This document shows positions 34,145 to 42,857 of a stretch of 64,000 nt of DNA, piece by piece. Position numbers and translations under genes: made by a program. The stretch is from Haloplanus rubicundus (GTDB lineage: Archaea > Halobacteriota > Halobacteria > Halobacteriales > Haloferacaceae), in NCBI RefSeq assembly GCF_003342675.1, contig NZ_CP031148.1, forward strand, positions 2,790,001 through 2,854,000, in the 5' to 3' direction. The notes beneath the pieces are model-generated. The model was given only the letters and a program-made list of their open reading frames with translations. It had not been told where the DNA came from and did no database searches. Each line of letters starts with the position of its first letter. The stretch's first letter is position 1.

Positions 34145-34807
34145 ATGTCAAGCAACAAAGAAATCATGCGGCAGGGCGTGATGAGCACGGGCGAGGACGC
34201 CCGCATCTTCCCCGACGTCGAGGCGTGTATCGACTGCGGTGGCTGTGTCGTCGCCTGCAAGCGTACGTGGGACTCCGCCCCGGACGAACAGCGGATCAGC
34301 ATCTCGACGATGATGGAAGGGCAGGAGGGCGCCGAGGGGCTCAACGCCCACAGCGCCCGTGCCCTCGAACAGGGTCAGTCGCCCGGCGAGACGGCGGTTC
34401 CGATGCAGTGTTACCACTGCGAGAACGCACCCTGCGTGTCGGTCTGTCCGACGGATTCGCTGGTGAAACAGGAGGACGGCTTCGTCCAGGTGCGTGATGA
34501 CCTCTGTGTCGGCTGTCAGTACTGCCTGTCGGCGTGTCCGTTCGGCGCGCCGCAGTTCCCCGAATCCGACGAGGGGGCGGCACAGCTGTTCGGCACCGGC
34601 GGCACGATGGACAAGTGTACCATGTGCGAGGAGCGCCAAGACGTCGGCAAGGGGCCGGCGTGTGCCGAGGAGTGTGCGACCGACGCCATCCTCGTCGGCG
34701 ACGCCGACGAAATCTCGGCCGAACTGGAGCGTCGCGACAGTGGCACGTTCTTCAACGACGTCGCCATGGAGATCATCTTCGGCGAAGAGGAGGCTCAGGT
34801 GTTCTAA
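34145..34807 (+). CDS. 4Fe-4S electron-transfer subunit of the formate-dehydrogenase-type complex
   Basis: A protein of 220 residues in the FdhB/DmsB/NrfC family. It carries four cysteine groups: CIDCGGCVVAC, CYHCENAPCVSVCP, CVGCQYCLSACPFGAP and CTMCEERQDVGKGPACAEEC, enough for four cubane clusters. No signal peptide is present; such subunits are carried through the Tat system by their catalytic partner. It passes electrons from the catalytic subunit to the membrane cytochrome. It starts 12 bases after the catalytic gene and ends one base before the next. Confidence 0.92.
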   Translation: MSSNKEIMRQGVMSTGEDARIFPDVEACIDCGGCVVACKRTWDSAPDEQRISISTMMEGQEGAEGLNAHSARALEQGQSPGETAVPMQCYHCENAPCVSVCPTDSLVKQEDGFVQVRDDLCVGCQYCLSACPFGAPQFPESDEGAAQLFGTGGTMDKCTMCEERQDVGKGPACAEECATDAILVGDADEISAELERRDSGTFFNDVAMEIIFGEEEAQVF

Positions 34808-35188
34808 ATGAGCTACCAAGATGACCTTCCGGAAACGAGTGGGTACAGCAAAGTCTCGGTGGTGATCAGCGCCATCGTCGGTCTCGCGCTCGCCGTGGTA
34901 TCGGTCTGGTGGGCCGCGGGCACGGCCGTCTTCTACGAGGGCCTGTTCCGCGTCTCCCCGACGGTCGAAGGCGGCGGCATCGGGACCGACTGGGTCGTCG
35001 GCAACACCGTCCCGTGGCTCGACTTCCTCGTGGCGGTCATCCACGCGGCCGACGTGCTGATGGGACTCTTTATCCTCCTGATGGTGTTCATCCACTGGGC
35101 GGCGTTCCGTCGCCTCGCGGACCGGATGCAACAGCCCGGCGAGGGGACCACGGAGGCCGTCGCGACCGACGGAGGTGAGGCCGAATGA
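34808..35188 (+). CDS. Small membrane subunit of the formate-dehydrogenase-type complex
   Basis: A protein of 126 residues with helices at about 17-45 and 73-98, joined by a loop of 28 residues (VEGGGIGTDWVVGNTVPW), and a polar Glu/Thr-rich tail. It has a single pair of histidines (VIHAADV and FIHWAAF) in the second helix region, spaced 14 apart, which could bind heme. It begins directly after the iron-sulfur gene and overlaps the cytochrome b gene by four bases, so it is surely part of the complex. Bacterial FDH has no such extra subunit; I do not recognise the family. Confidence 0.78.
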   Translation: MSYQDDLPETSGYSKVSVVISAIVGLALAVVSVWWAAGTAVFYEGLFRVSPTVEGGGIGTDWVVGNTVPWLDFLVAVIHAADVLMGLFILLMVFIHWAAFRRLADRMQQPGEGTTEAVATDGGEAE

Positions 35189-36183
35189 CCAGCCTCGATC
35201 ACGGCAAGTTCACGCGCGTCACGACGACGTTCCACTCGTTGCTGGCCCTCGACGTGTTCCTGCTGTTCTTCTCGGGGTACAGCCTGACGTTCAACGACGA
35301 ACTCTGGTGGATGGTGTCGCTGATGGGTGGTCCCGAGAGCGTCACCGCGTTGCATCGGGCCGCCGGATTCGGGCTCATCGCCCTCATCGGCTTCTGGGCG
35401 ACGCTCATGATCACGACCGACACCGGTCGGAGCAACTTCGCGGAGATCATGCCCAGCGGCGACGACGTGAAGGCGTTCATCCAGGACGTGCAGTTCGCGC
35501 TCGGGAGCGCCGACGAGCGCCACCCGGCCGCGAAGCAGTTCGCCGGTGGCGACCCCGACGAGATTCCGCTGCTCTCGTACATCGGCAAGGGTGTCGTCTT
35601 CATCTTCGCCATCGAGCTGTTCCTGCTGACGATCAGCGGACTGCTCATCTGGAGCAAGACCGGCCTGATGCAGTACTTCGGCACGAGGACCGCCGCGATG
35701 GGCTTCGTCGTCTTCCACGGCCTGCTGGGCGTCATCATGCTGATGGGGGTCATGCTCCACATCTTCGAACACGGGTTCCACCCCGCGTTCTACCCGGTCG
35801 AGCCGAAAGCGTTCATCCCCCGGGAACTGATCCCGGAGACGCACGCCGACGGCGGCATCGAGGATCTCACCCTCGCCCCGTCGTGGAGTACGATCAGCAC
35901 GGTCATGGGCATCCTGACCGTCGTGGGCATCACGAGCGTCATGATCGGCTCGGTGTTCGACGAGGGGTATCCGGTCCCGCGTGAGATAACCATCGGCGGC
36001 GGCCCGGAGAGCCTGTTGCTCACGCTCGGCATCAACGCCGGCATCTTCGTGCTCTTCGTCGGCCTCGTCCTCTCGATGTACGGCAACCTCCTGCGCGTGC
36101 GCTGGGAGCGTCGCCTCGAAGAGGAGCGGAGCCAGCCGACGACCGCCGCCGACGGCGGCCACCCCGAATCGAACGACGACTGA
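35185..36183 (+). CDS. Cytochrome b subunit of the formate-dehydrogenase-type complex (FdhC/FdnI-like)
   Basis: A protein of 332 residues with four core helices in the first 210 residues and two extra helices in the last 100. Histidines fit b-type heme ligands: TTFHSLLALD, ALHRAAGFG, VFHGLLGVI and the HIFEHGFHP cluster. The pattern follows formate dehydrogenase gamma subunits, which anchor the complex and reduce quinone. The two extra C-terminal helices are beyond the usual family length of about 220. It is the last gene of the operon; a T-tract follows. Confidence 0.85.
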   Translation: MTSLDHGKFTRVTTTFHSLLALDVFLLFFSGYSLTFNDELWWMVSLMGGPESVTALHRAAGFGLIALIGFWATLMITTDTGRSNFAEIMPSGDDVKAFIQDVQFALGSADERHPAAKQFAGGDPDEIPLLSYIGKGVVFIFAIELFLLTISGLLIWSKTGLMQYFGTRTAAMGFVVFHGLLGVIMLMGVMLHIFEHGFHPAFYPVEPKAFIPRELIPETHADGGIEDLTLAPSWSTISTVMGILTVVGITSVMIGSVFDEGYPVPREITIGGGPESLLLTLGINAGIFVLFVGLVLSMYGNLLRVRWERRLEEERSQPTTAADGGHPESNDD

Positions 36184-36197
36184 CCGCTCCGGAACCG

Positions 36198-36203
36198 TTT
36201 TTT
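36198..36203 (+). terminator. Oligo-T terminator after the formate-dehydrogenase operon
   Basis: A run of six T follows the stop by 15 bases in GC-rich surroundings, typical for intrinsic archaeal termination. It may also lie within the promoter of the next gene. Confidence 0.45.
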
Positions 36204-36216
36204 CGGCTCGCTGTCA

Positions 36217-37008
36217 ATGTCCGCAGCGATGTCCCGACGGCCAATCCTCGCCCTCCTGCTCGCCGCCCTCACGCTCACCGCCGGCTGTTCCTTCCTCGCG
36301 CCGAATCCCGAGAGCTACACGAGCACGTACGAGTACAGCGTCGGCGTCGACGCGACGGGGACGCTCTCGGACGTGACGATCCGCGTCCCACTCCCACAAC
36401 GAGACGGTGACGCCGCCGTCGACGCGGACGCCATCGCGCCGAACGACACCGTCGACGGGATGGACGCGACGGTGGTCGACACCGAGTACGGCCCGATGCT
36501 CGAACTCACCGCCGAGACGTTCGTCGTCGAGACGCGCTACTTCCGCGTCGTCGAGGCGGACGGGATGGGTCGCCGCGAGGAAATCGACGAATCCGAATAC
36601 GACCCCGAGAACCCCGACCACCAGAAGGTATCGCACCGGACGGTGACGGTGAGCGTCACGCAGACGGCGACCTACCCAATCGAGACGCGGGCGCCCGTGG
36701 GCGCGTCGCCGACGTTCGTCCCCGACGCGGCGCGCGAACCCACGGACTGCCCGTTCCCGTACCGGGACGAGACGGCGTGTTTCGCCTACGACGCGCCCGT
36801 CTACCTCGCCTACGGGTCGGCGGACTCGACGCGGGTGTCGGGCGTCGTCGCCGTCTACGGCTCGAACGAGTGGTTCGCGGGCGGCTGGACCGGTAACGGC
36901 TACACCGATCGGGTGTCGTTCGCTGCGACCGGACCACGCGATGGCTGGGTCGTCGCGAACGGGACGACCGAAGTCGGCCGGGGGACGTATCCGTCGCCCG
37001 AACCCTAG
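36217..37008 (+). CDS. Hypothetical exported lipoprotein
   Basis: A protein of 263 residues. RRPILALLLAALTLTAGCSF is a lipoprotein signal with the lipobox LTAGC; the lipid-bearing cysteine would be residue 23. The remainder is beta-rich and acidic with WFAGGWTGNGYTDRVSF near the end and two cysteines (DCPFPYRDETACF) that could form a disulfide. No family is recognised. A second ATG at 36229 is possible. It lies just after the formate-dehydrogenase operon but beyond its likely terminator. Its TAG stop overlaps that of the convergent gene in CTAG. Confidence 0.7.
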   Translation: MSAAMSRRPILALLLAALTLTAGCSFLAPNPESYTSTYEYSVGVDATGTLSDVTIRVPLPQRDGDAAVDADAIAPNDTVDGMDATVVDTEYGPMLELTAETFVVETRYFRVVEADGMGRREEIDESEYDPENPDHQKVSHRTVTVSVTQTATYPIETRAPVGASPTFVPDAAREPTDCPFPYRDETACFAYDAPVYLAYGSADSTRVSGVVAVYGSNEWFAGGWTGNGYTDRVSFAATGPRDGWVVANGTTEVGRGTYPSPEP

Positions 37009-37406
37009 GCCGACAGGAGTTCCGCGCCTTCGGTCGACAGTTCGACGGTCACGTCCTGTCGGGTCTGCTGGCTCATCTGGTCGATGTTGCGCGTGAGCAC
37101 TTCGAGGATGTCCTTCGGTTCGGGGTAGACGAGGAAGTTGCCGTCGTCGTCCTCCATGACGAGCTGGGTGTCCGAGAGCGAAATCTGGTCCTGTTCCATG
37201 CTCGCGACGATGACCGGGAGCGCCTCGGAGCCGCCCGGATCGCCCTCCTGAACCATCGTGATGTGAAGTTCGTCGAGACCGATGAGGTCCTTGTACTCCC
37301 TGATCTGCTGGGCGCAGCGGACCATGTCCCGTGTGACGGCAGTCTTGTGCTCGTTGCCGTGTTCGCCCTCGTGACAGAGCTTACACACGCGGAGTTCCAT
37401 GCGCAT
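37005..37406 (-). CDS. Conserved-looking hypothetical protein with metal-binding-like N-terminus
   Basis: A protein of 133 residues (131 from the ATG at 37400). The N-terminus VCKLCHEGEHGNEH has Cys and His spaced as in a zinc site, with another Cys (MVRCAQQ) further on. The rest is alpha/beta and acidic with DGNFLVYPEPKDILEVL. No signal peptide is present, so the CxxCH string is not a heme c site. It diverges from the antiporter gene at 37502. Function unknown. Confidence 0.68.
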   Translation of the reverse strand: MRMELRVCKLCHEGEHGNEHKTAVTRDMVRCAQQIREYKDLIGLDELHITMVQEGDPGGSEALPVIVASMEQDQISLSDTQLVMEDDDGNFLVYPEPKDILEVLTRNIDQMSQQTRQDVTVELSTEGAELLSA

Positions 37407-37501
37407 GATCGATTAGCGGCGGGGCGAACCCATAAATCCTCGGCGGCGGAGCGGAGAAACCGTGTTGTAGCTGGCCGAGAAACGGTGTAGCGAGTTCGTC
37501 A

Positions 37502-39373
37502 GTGACCGCCGCCATCGACACCATCGTTCCGGTCGTCGTCATCATGGGCCTCGGCGTCGCCGCGCAGGTGCTCGCCGACCGGCTGGCCGTCCCGAGCGTG
37601 CTGTTTCTCGTTCTCGCCGGCGTCGCCGTCGGCCCGGAGGGTCTCGGGGTCGTCGACCCGGCGACGTTCGGGGACGCACTCCCCGCCATCGTCGGCCTCA
37701 GCGTCGCCATCATCGTCTTCGAGGGGGCCTTCCACCTCCACGTCGACCGCCTCCGTGAGGCGCCGACCGAATCGATCCGACTGGTCACCGTGGGCGCGGC
37801 CGGCGCCCTCGTCGGGACCGCCGTCGTCGTTCGGTACGCGCTCGGGACGACGTGGGGACTCGCCTTCCTCGTCGGCTCGTTGCTCGTGGCGACGGGACCG
37901 ACGGTCATCACCCCGATCATGAACGTCGTGCCGGTGCGCGAACGCGTCGCGACGACGCTGGAGACCGAGGGCGTCGTCAACGACGTGACGGCCGCCATCC
38001 TCGCCATCGTCACCTTCGAGTACGTCGTCGTGGAAACACACAGCGTCGGCACGCTCGCGGCCGAGTTCGGCGTCCGGTTCGGCATCGGCATCGGCGTGGG
38101 CCTCGCCGTCGCCGCCGTCGTCTGGTACCTGCTCCGTCACGTCGGGCTGTCGGCAGAGAACGCCCCGCAGAACGCCCGGCTGATCGTCCTGATCGCGGCG
38201 CTCGTGGCGTACGCGCTCGCGGAGCTTCTGGCGGCACAGGTCGACGCCGCCGAAGCCGGCATCGCCGCCGTCGCCACCGCCGGGTTCGTCCTCGGCAACG
38301 CCGACATCCCCTACCGGGCGGAGATCGAACGGTTCAAAGGCGACATCACGCTGCTCGTGCTGGCGTTCGTGTTCATCACGCTGGCGGCGCTGCTGTCCGT
38401 GCGTGACCTCGTCGCGCTCGGGGTCGGCGGACTGCTGGTCGTCGCCCTCGTCGCCGGGGTCCTTCGCCCCGCGCTCGTCTTACTCTGTACGGTCGGGAGC
38501 CGATGGACGCTCCGCGAGCGGCTGTTCGTCGGAGCGATCGGTCCGCGAGGGATCATCCCCGCGAGCGTGGCCACGCTGTTCGCGCTCGAACTCCGCGCGA
38601 CGAACCCCGGCGCCGCGTCGACGCTCGTCGGCACCGTCTTTCTCGTCATCCTCGCGACGGTGGTCGTCCAGGGCGGGTTCGCACGACATATTGCCCAGGC
38701 GCTCGACGTGATACCCATGCGCGTCATCGTCGTCGGCGGCGGCCGCGTCGGCACGGCGCTCGCCGAGCGCCTCGAGGACCGGGGGGAGGAAGTGGTCGTC
38801 GTCGACGCCGACAGCCGGGTCGTCGAGGAGGCGCGGGCGGCGGGCTACACCGCCACCCACGGCGACGCCACCGAGGCGGACGTGCTTCGGGGCGCCGGCG
38901 CCGGGAACGCGAGCGTCATCGCGGCGGCCACCGGCGACGACGACGTGAACCTGCTGGTCGCCCAACTCGCCAAGAACCGCTTCGGCGTCGAGACGGTCGT
39001 GGCACGCGTCAACCAACCGGCGAACGTCGCCGCGTTCGAGGACCTCGACGTCGAGGCGGTACCGACCGGGATGTCCGTCGCGTGGTCGATGGACAACTTC
39101 ATCGAACGACCGGGCATCGCCCACTGGATGACCGAGATGGACCGCATCGGCGACGTCCAAGAAATCGCGCTCACGTCGAGCGACGTCGCCGGCCGCACCG
39201 TCGCCGAGATCGGCGGTGAACTCGACGACGGCTGTTACATCGCGCTCATCAATCGGGACGGCGAGAGTCAGGTCCCCCACGCCGACGACGTGCTCGAACG
39301 CGAGGATCGCGTCACCTTCATCGGCAAGAAGGAGGCCGTCCGCGACGCCATCGACTACTGTCAGTCGGGGTGA
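37502..39373 (+). CDS. Cation/proton antiporter with TrkA-N and TrkA-C domains
   Basis: A protein of 623 residues. Residues 1-400 are a 12-helix sodium/proton-exchanger domain (LATGPTVITPIMN and EGVVNDVTAAI are family signatures). From about 405, MRVIVVGGGRVGTALAERL starts a TrkA-N domain that binds NAD or nucleotides, and the last 80 residues form TrkA-C, a regulatory domain that in other transporters binds c-di-AMP or similar ligands. It probably moves Na+ or K+ against H+ across the membrane. It starts at GTG 37502; the internal ATG at the TrkA-N start shows how the domains were joined. A possible c-di-AMP link to dacZ is inference. Confidence 0.9.
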   Translation: MTAAIDTIVPVVVIMGLGVAAQVLADRLAVPSVLFLVLAGVAVGPEGLGVVDPATFGDALPAIVGLSVAIIVFEGAFHLHVDRLREAPTESIRLVTVGAAGALVGTAVVVRYALGTTWGLAFLVGSLLVATGPTVITPIMNVVPVRERVATTLETEGVVNDVTAAILAIVTFEYVVVETHSVGTLAAEFGVRFGIGIGVGLAVAAVVWYLLRHVGLSAENAPQNARLIVLIAALVAYALAELLAAQVDAAEAGIAAVATAGFVLGNADIPYRAEIERFKGDITLLVLAFVFITLAALLSVRDLVALGVGGLLVVALVAGVLRPALVLLCTVGSRWTLRERLFVGAIGPRGIIPASVATLFALELRATNPGAASTLVGTVFLVILATVVVQGGFARHIAQALDVIPMRVIVVGGGRVGTALAERLEDRGEEVVVVDADSRVVEEARAAGYTATHGDATEADVLRGAGAGNASVIAAATGDDDVNLLVAQLAKNRFGVETVVARVNQPANVAAFEDLDVEAVPTGMSVAWSMDNFIERPGIAHWMTEMDRIGDVQEIALTSSDVAGRTVAEIGGELDDGCYIALINRDGESQVPHADDVLEREDRVTFIGKKEAVRDAIDYCQSG

Positions 39374-39383
39374 CCCACCGTCG

Positions 39384-40316
39384 TTACGCCCGAAGACGGG
39401 CCACCGTACCCTCGTCCCGTTCGATCACCTCGATCAGCCCGTCGTCTTCGAGGTCGTCGAGCAGGCCGCGCAGCCACTCGCGGCCGGACTCGCCGGCGGG
39501 CGCGTAGTCCACGCGAATCCGCGGTCCGAGTTCGTCCAGCGGGAGTTCGTCGTGCTCGCCGAGGACCCGGACGACCCGCCCCCGGAACTGCCGCCGACTG
39601 CCCTCGAACTCGGGTTGCGTCGGCACGTCGGGCGCGGTGAAGTCGCCCGTCTCGTAGGCGCGACACCACCGGCGCCACGGGCATCCTTCCTCGTCACACC
39701 GGGGCCGTTGTTGGCAGGCGACGCCGCCCAGTTCCATGATCGCGTTGTTCCAGACGCGGGACTCGCCGTCGGGCATCAGTTCACTCGCTGCCCGCTCGAA
39801 CTCTTCGTCGTCGTCTTCGACACCGAACGCGCGATAGAGGACGCGCTTGACGTTCGTATCCACCACGGCGTCGCCCGCGTTGAACGCGAAACTCGCCACG
39901 GCGTTGGCGGTGTAGGGGCCGACGCCCATCAGTTCCTGTAAGTCGGCAGGGGTCTCGGGAAACTCGCCTCCGTAGTCGTCGACGACCTGTCCAGCCGCCT
40001 CGTGGAGGTAGCGCGCGCGGTTGTTGTAGCCGAGGCGCTGGTCGGACCAGAACGCGACCACCTCGCTCCGGTCGGCGTCGGCGAGCGCCTCGACGGTCGG
40101 CCAGCGGTCGAGGAAGCCGTTCCACGCCTCGACGACCCGATCCAACTGCGTCTGCTGGCTCATCACCTCCGAAACGAGGATGTCGTAGGGGTCGTCGGTC
40201 CGGCGCCACGGGTAATCGCGGTGGTCGGCCTCGTACCACTCGACGAGCGCGGCGCGGAGCGCGTCGATGTCGAGGTCGTCGGGGAGCGCGGCGTCCGCGC
40301 CCTCGGCGTCGGTCAT
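39384..40316 (-). CDS. mutY: A/G-specific adenine DNA glycosylase MutY
   Basis: A protein of 310 residues. Catalytic Glu50 is in SEVMSQQTQ, the helix-hairpin-helix is GVGPYTANA, and the second catalytic Asp is 153 (VVDTNVKR). An iron-sulfur loop follows with Cys201, 207, 212 and 218: the spacing is C-x5-C-x4-C-x5-C rather than the standard C-x6-C-x2-C-x5-C. It removes adenine opposite 8-oxoguanine. The C-terminal NUDIX-like domain of bacterial MutY is absent; instead about 80 residues of a winged-helix-like text follow. The ATG at 40316 is chosen, since the upstream frame is a shadow of the antisense genes. Confidence 0.92.
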   Translation of the reverse strand: MTDAEGADAALPDDLDIDALRAALVEWYEADHRDYPWRRTDDPYDILVSEVMSQQTQLDRVVEAWNGFLDRWPTVEALADADRSEVVAFWSDQRLGYNNRARYLHEAAGQVVDDYGGEFPETPADLQELMGVGPYTANAVASFAFNAGDAVVDTNVKRVLYRAFGVEDDDEEFERAASELMPDGESRVWNNAIMELGGVACQQRPRCDEEGCPWRRWCRAYETGDFTAPDVPTQPEFEGSRRQFRGRVVRVLGEHDELPLDELGPRIRVDYAPAGESGREWLRGLLDDLEDDGLIEVIERDEGTVARLRA

Positions 40317-40400
40317 CGTCGAGGGGTAGGGAGCGGGCGGGTTAGGCGTGGTGGTTTCCGAGCCGAAAACCGTATTCGGCGCGCCACCTTCGGACCGGCC

Positions 40401-40721
40401 ATGAGCCTCGACGACCTGAACGCGGACGTGAAAGACGCCTACAGCGACCTGGGCGACGAGTTGACCACCGACCTCGACCGCGAGACGCGCAACGAACTCG
40501 CGATGTTGCTGGCGGCGTTCGACGGCGACGAGGGCGAACTCGTCCGGCGGGCGATCCACGCGCTCTATCGCTCGACCGTCGACACCGGCGACCTTGACTT
40601 CCACCTCCGGCAGGGGTACGACGTGACCTACGACGAGTATCTCTCGGGAATGACCTACGACGAGATGACGGGCGCGGACCAGTACCCCCAGCGCGACGAC
40701 GAACGCCGCTACCAGATGTAG
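40401..40721 (+). CDS. Hypothetical haloarchaeal protein
   Basis: A protein of 106 residues, soluble, acidic and mainly helical in its first 70 residues (DLNADVKDAYSDLGDEL, RNELAMLLAAF), then GYDVTYDEYLSGMTYDEMTG. No cysteines, signal peptide or known motif. The ATG at 40401 is close to a divergent position with mutY (84-base gap). It precedes the bolA gene by 42 bases. Function unknown. Confidence 0.68.
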   Translation: MSLDDLNADVKDAYSDLGDELTTDLDRETRNELAMLLAAFDGDEGELVRRAIHALYRSTVDTGDLDFHLRQGYDVTYDEYLSGMTYDEMTGADQYPQRDDERRYQM

Positions 40722-40763
40722 GCGTAGCGCGTGGTTTTTGTGGCCCGACGACCCCGTAAGCGT

Positions 40764-41030
40764 ATGGACACTGCCGAAGTCGAACGCCTGATCGAGGAGG
40801 GCATCGAGGACGCCGAAGCGACGGTCACCAAACCCCGCGTGCCGGACGAGGACCACGAGGATGCCCACTTCGCGGCCGTGGTCGTCTCGCCCGCCTTCGA
40901 GGGGGTGCCCCTCGTCCAGCAACACGAGATGGTGTACGACGCGCTGGAGGGGTACATGACGACCGACATCCACGCCCTGGAGATGAAGACGTACACGCCC
41001 GAGGCGTACGCGGAACACGGCGACGCGTAA
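40764..41030 (+). CDS. BolA-family protein
   Basis: A protein of 88 residues, matching the BolA/IbaG fold: HFAAVVVSPAFEGVPLVQQHEMVYDAL is the central beta-loop-helix with the conserved histidine in QQH, and HALEMKTYTPEAY is the family's closing strand. BolA proteins work with monothiol glutaredoxins in iron-sulfur and iron control, or bind nucleic acid. No glutaredoxin is adjacent. The ATG at 40764 fits the family's usual N-terminus. Confidence 0.88.
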   Translation: MDTAEVERLIEEGIEDAEATVTKPRVPDEDHEDAHFAAVVVSPAFEGVPLVQQHEMVYDALEGYMTTDIHALEMKTYTPEAYAEHGDA

Positions 41031-41067
41031 CGGTAAGTTTTACGACGCGGCCGCCGTTCGCTCGCGC

Positions 41068-42486
41068 ATGAGCGGCGACGACTTCCGCGTCGAACGCGAC
41101 AGCCTCGGCGAGATTCGGGTACCGGCCGACGCGTACTGGGGCGCACAGACCCAGCGCGCCGTCGAGAACTTCCCCATCAGCGACGCCCGGTTCGGGCGGC
41201 GGTTTATCCGCGCGCTGGGCGTCGTCAAGAAGTCGGCGGCGCGGGCCAACCGCGACCTGGGCCTGATCGACGACGACGTGGCCGACGCCATCGTCGACGC
41301 CGCGGACGAGGTGATCGCCGGCGACCACGACGACCAGTTCCCGGTCGACGTGTTCCAGACCGGATCGGGCACCTCCTCGAACATGAACGCCAACGAGGTG
41401 ATCGCCAACCGCGCCGCCGAACGCATGGGCGCCGCAGTGGGCGACCGGGTCGTCCACCCGAACGACCACGTCAACTTCGGGCAGTCCTCGAACGACGTGA
41501 TTCCGACGGCGATGCACGTCGCAGCGCTGGAGGCGGTGGAGAAAGACCTCGTGCCGGCGCTGGAGACGCTGGCCGACGCGCTGGACGCGAAGGCCGAGGC
41601 GTTCGACGGCGTCGTCAAGACCGGCCGCACCCACCTGCAGGACGCGACGCCCGTCCGCCTCGGTCAGGAGTTCGGCGGCTACCGCACGCAGGTCGAGAAG
41701 GGGATCGACCGCTGTGAGTCGATCCAGCCTCGACTCGCCGAACTCGCCCTCGGCGGGACGGCGACGGGGACGGGCCTGAACACCCACCCCGAGTTCCCCG
41801 ACCGCGCCGCCGACTACATCGCCGAGGAGACCGGTCTCCCCTTCCGCGAGGCCGACGACCACTTCGAGGCCCAGGCCGCCCACGACGCCATGGGCGAGGC
41901 CCACGGCGCCCTGCGGACCGTCGCCGGGTCGCTGAACAAGATCGCCAACGACCTCCGCTTGCTCGCCTCCGGGCCGCGAAACGGGCTGGGCGAGATCGAA
42001 CAGCCGGAGAATCAGCCGGGGTCGTCGATCATGCCCGGGAAGATCAACCCCGTCGTCGCCGAGGCGGTCAACCAGGTCCACACGCAGGTCGTGGGCAACG
42101 ACGCCGCCGTCTCCGCGGGTGCCGCGGGCGGCCAACTCGACCTCAACCTCTACAAGCCCGTGATCGCGTACAACTTCCTCCAGTCGGCGACCATCCTCGC
42201 GAACGCCGCCGAGACGTTCGCGGAGAAGTTCGTGGCGAAGCTAGAGGCGAACGAGGCCCACTGCGCCGCGGCCGTCGAGCGGTCGATGGCGCTGGCGACG
42301 GCGCTCAACCCCGCCATCGGCTACGACAGGGCCTCCGAAGTCGCCAAGGCGGCGCTGAAAGCGGACAAGACCGTCCGCGAGGTGGCAGTCGAGAAGGGGT
42401 ATCTCACCGCCGAGGAGGCCGACGACGTCCTCGATCCCGAGCGGATGACCCACCGGGGCATTCTGAGCGGCGACGACGACGAGTAA
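41068..42486 (+). CDS. fumC: Fumarate hydratase, class II
   Basis: A protein of 472 residues, normal for FumC. It begins with IRVPADAYWGAQTQRA, has the active-site stretches TGSGTSSNMNANEVIAN, KTGRTHLQDATP and the signature loop GSSIMPGKINP. It interconverts fumarate and malate in the citric-acid cycle, in the cytoplasm, without an iron-sulfur cluster. GTTTTACG at about 41036-41043 lies near 27 nt before the ATG and fits a leaderless transcript. Nothing is unusual. Confidence 0.96.
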   Translation: MSGDDFRVERDSLGEIRVPADAYWGAQTQRAVENFPISDARFGRRFIRALGVVKKSAARANRDLGLIDDDVADAIVDAADEVIAGDHDDQFPVDVFQTGSGTSSNMNANEVIANRAAERMGAAVGDRVVHPNDHVNFGQSSNDVIPTAMHVAALEAVEKDLVPALETLADALDAKAEAFDGVVKTGRTHLQDATPVRLGQEFGGYRTQVEKGIDRCESIQPRLAELALGGTATGTGLNTHPEFPDRAADYIAEETGLPFREADDHFEAQAAHDAMGEAHGALRTVAGSLNKIANDLRLLASGPRNGLGEIEQPENQPGSSIMPGKINPVVAEAVNQVHTQVVGNDAAVSAGAAGGQLDLNLYKPVIAYNFLQSATILANAAETFAEKFVAKLEANEAHCAAAVERSMALATALNPAIGYDRASEVAKAALKADKTVREVAVEKGYLTAEEADDVLDPERMTHRGILSGDDDE

Positions 42487-42609
42487 TTCGGGAATCCGAC
42501 GGACCGGCATCGGCCGAATACGGCCCGTTCGTCGTCCCCTTCGCCACGACATACGTTAGCATGGAACCGAACCGACACGTTGATGTTGGATGCTGTAGAT
42601 TCTCCGATT

Positions 42610-42768
42610 ATGCCGCAGATGCACGTCTCTACCCGCCGGGATCTGCTCGTCTGTCGAAAGTGTGATGCCGAGTTCCCGGAGGGTCGCGCCACGAAGGACG
42701 GGTGGACCTACGAATGTCCGGAGTGTGGCGAAGCGAGCGGCCTCGGCGAGGGGCTGCGGCGCGCCTGA
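42610..42768 (+). CDS. Small zinc-finger protein
   Basis: A protein of 52 residues. Two CxxC knuckles (CRKCDAEF and CPECGEASG) frame a WTYE strand, forming a zinc ribbon. Haloarchaea have several such small zinc proteins of regulatory type. The ATG at 42610 is chosen; the longer frame from 42580 lacks a promoter. Its TGA stop is the first three bases of the palindromic repeat copy 2. Function unknown. Confidence 0.74.
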   Translation: MPQMHVSTRRDLLVCRKCDAEFPEGRATKDGWTYECPECGEASGLGEGLRRA

Positions 42769-42852
42769 TACTGTTTATTGTAAGTCATTACCGGCGGTTC
42801 GCCGAGACGGTCCGGCGAACCGCCGGTAACCAGTTACAATAATCCGTACGAA
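42766..42852. repeat. Dispersed palindromic repeat, copy 2
   Basis: The better-preserved copy of the element at 9192-9279. A 16-bp perfect stem (TTACCGGCGGTTCGCC at 42788-42803, complement at 42814-42829) with a 10-base loop GAGACGGTCC is nested within perfect 9-bp arms TTATTGTAA (42775-42783) and TTACAATAA (42834-42842). It fills the gap between two convergent genes. Confidence 0.85.
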
Positions 42853-42857
42853 TCGCC

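Noticed and set aside
37380-37396. CKLCH resembling a heme c site in the protein at 37005-37406
   Set aside because: The protein has no signal peptide and further Cys/His residues nearby point to a metal site in the cytoplasm.
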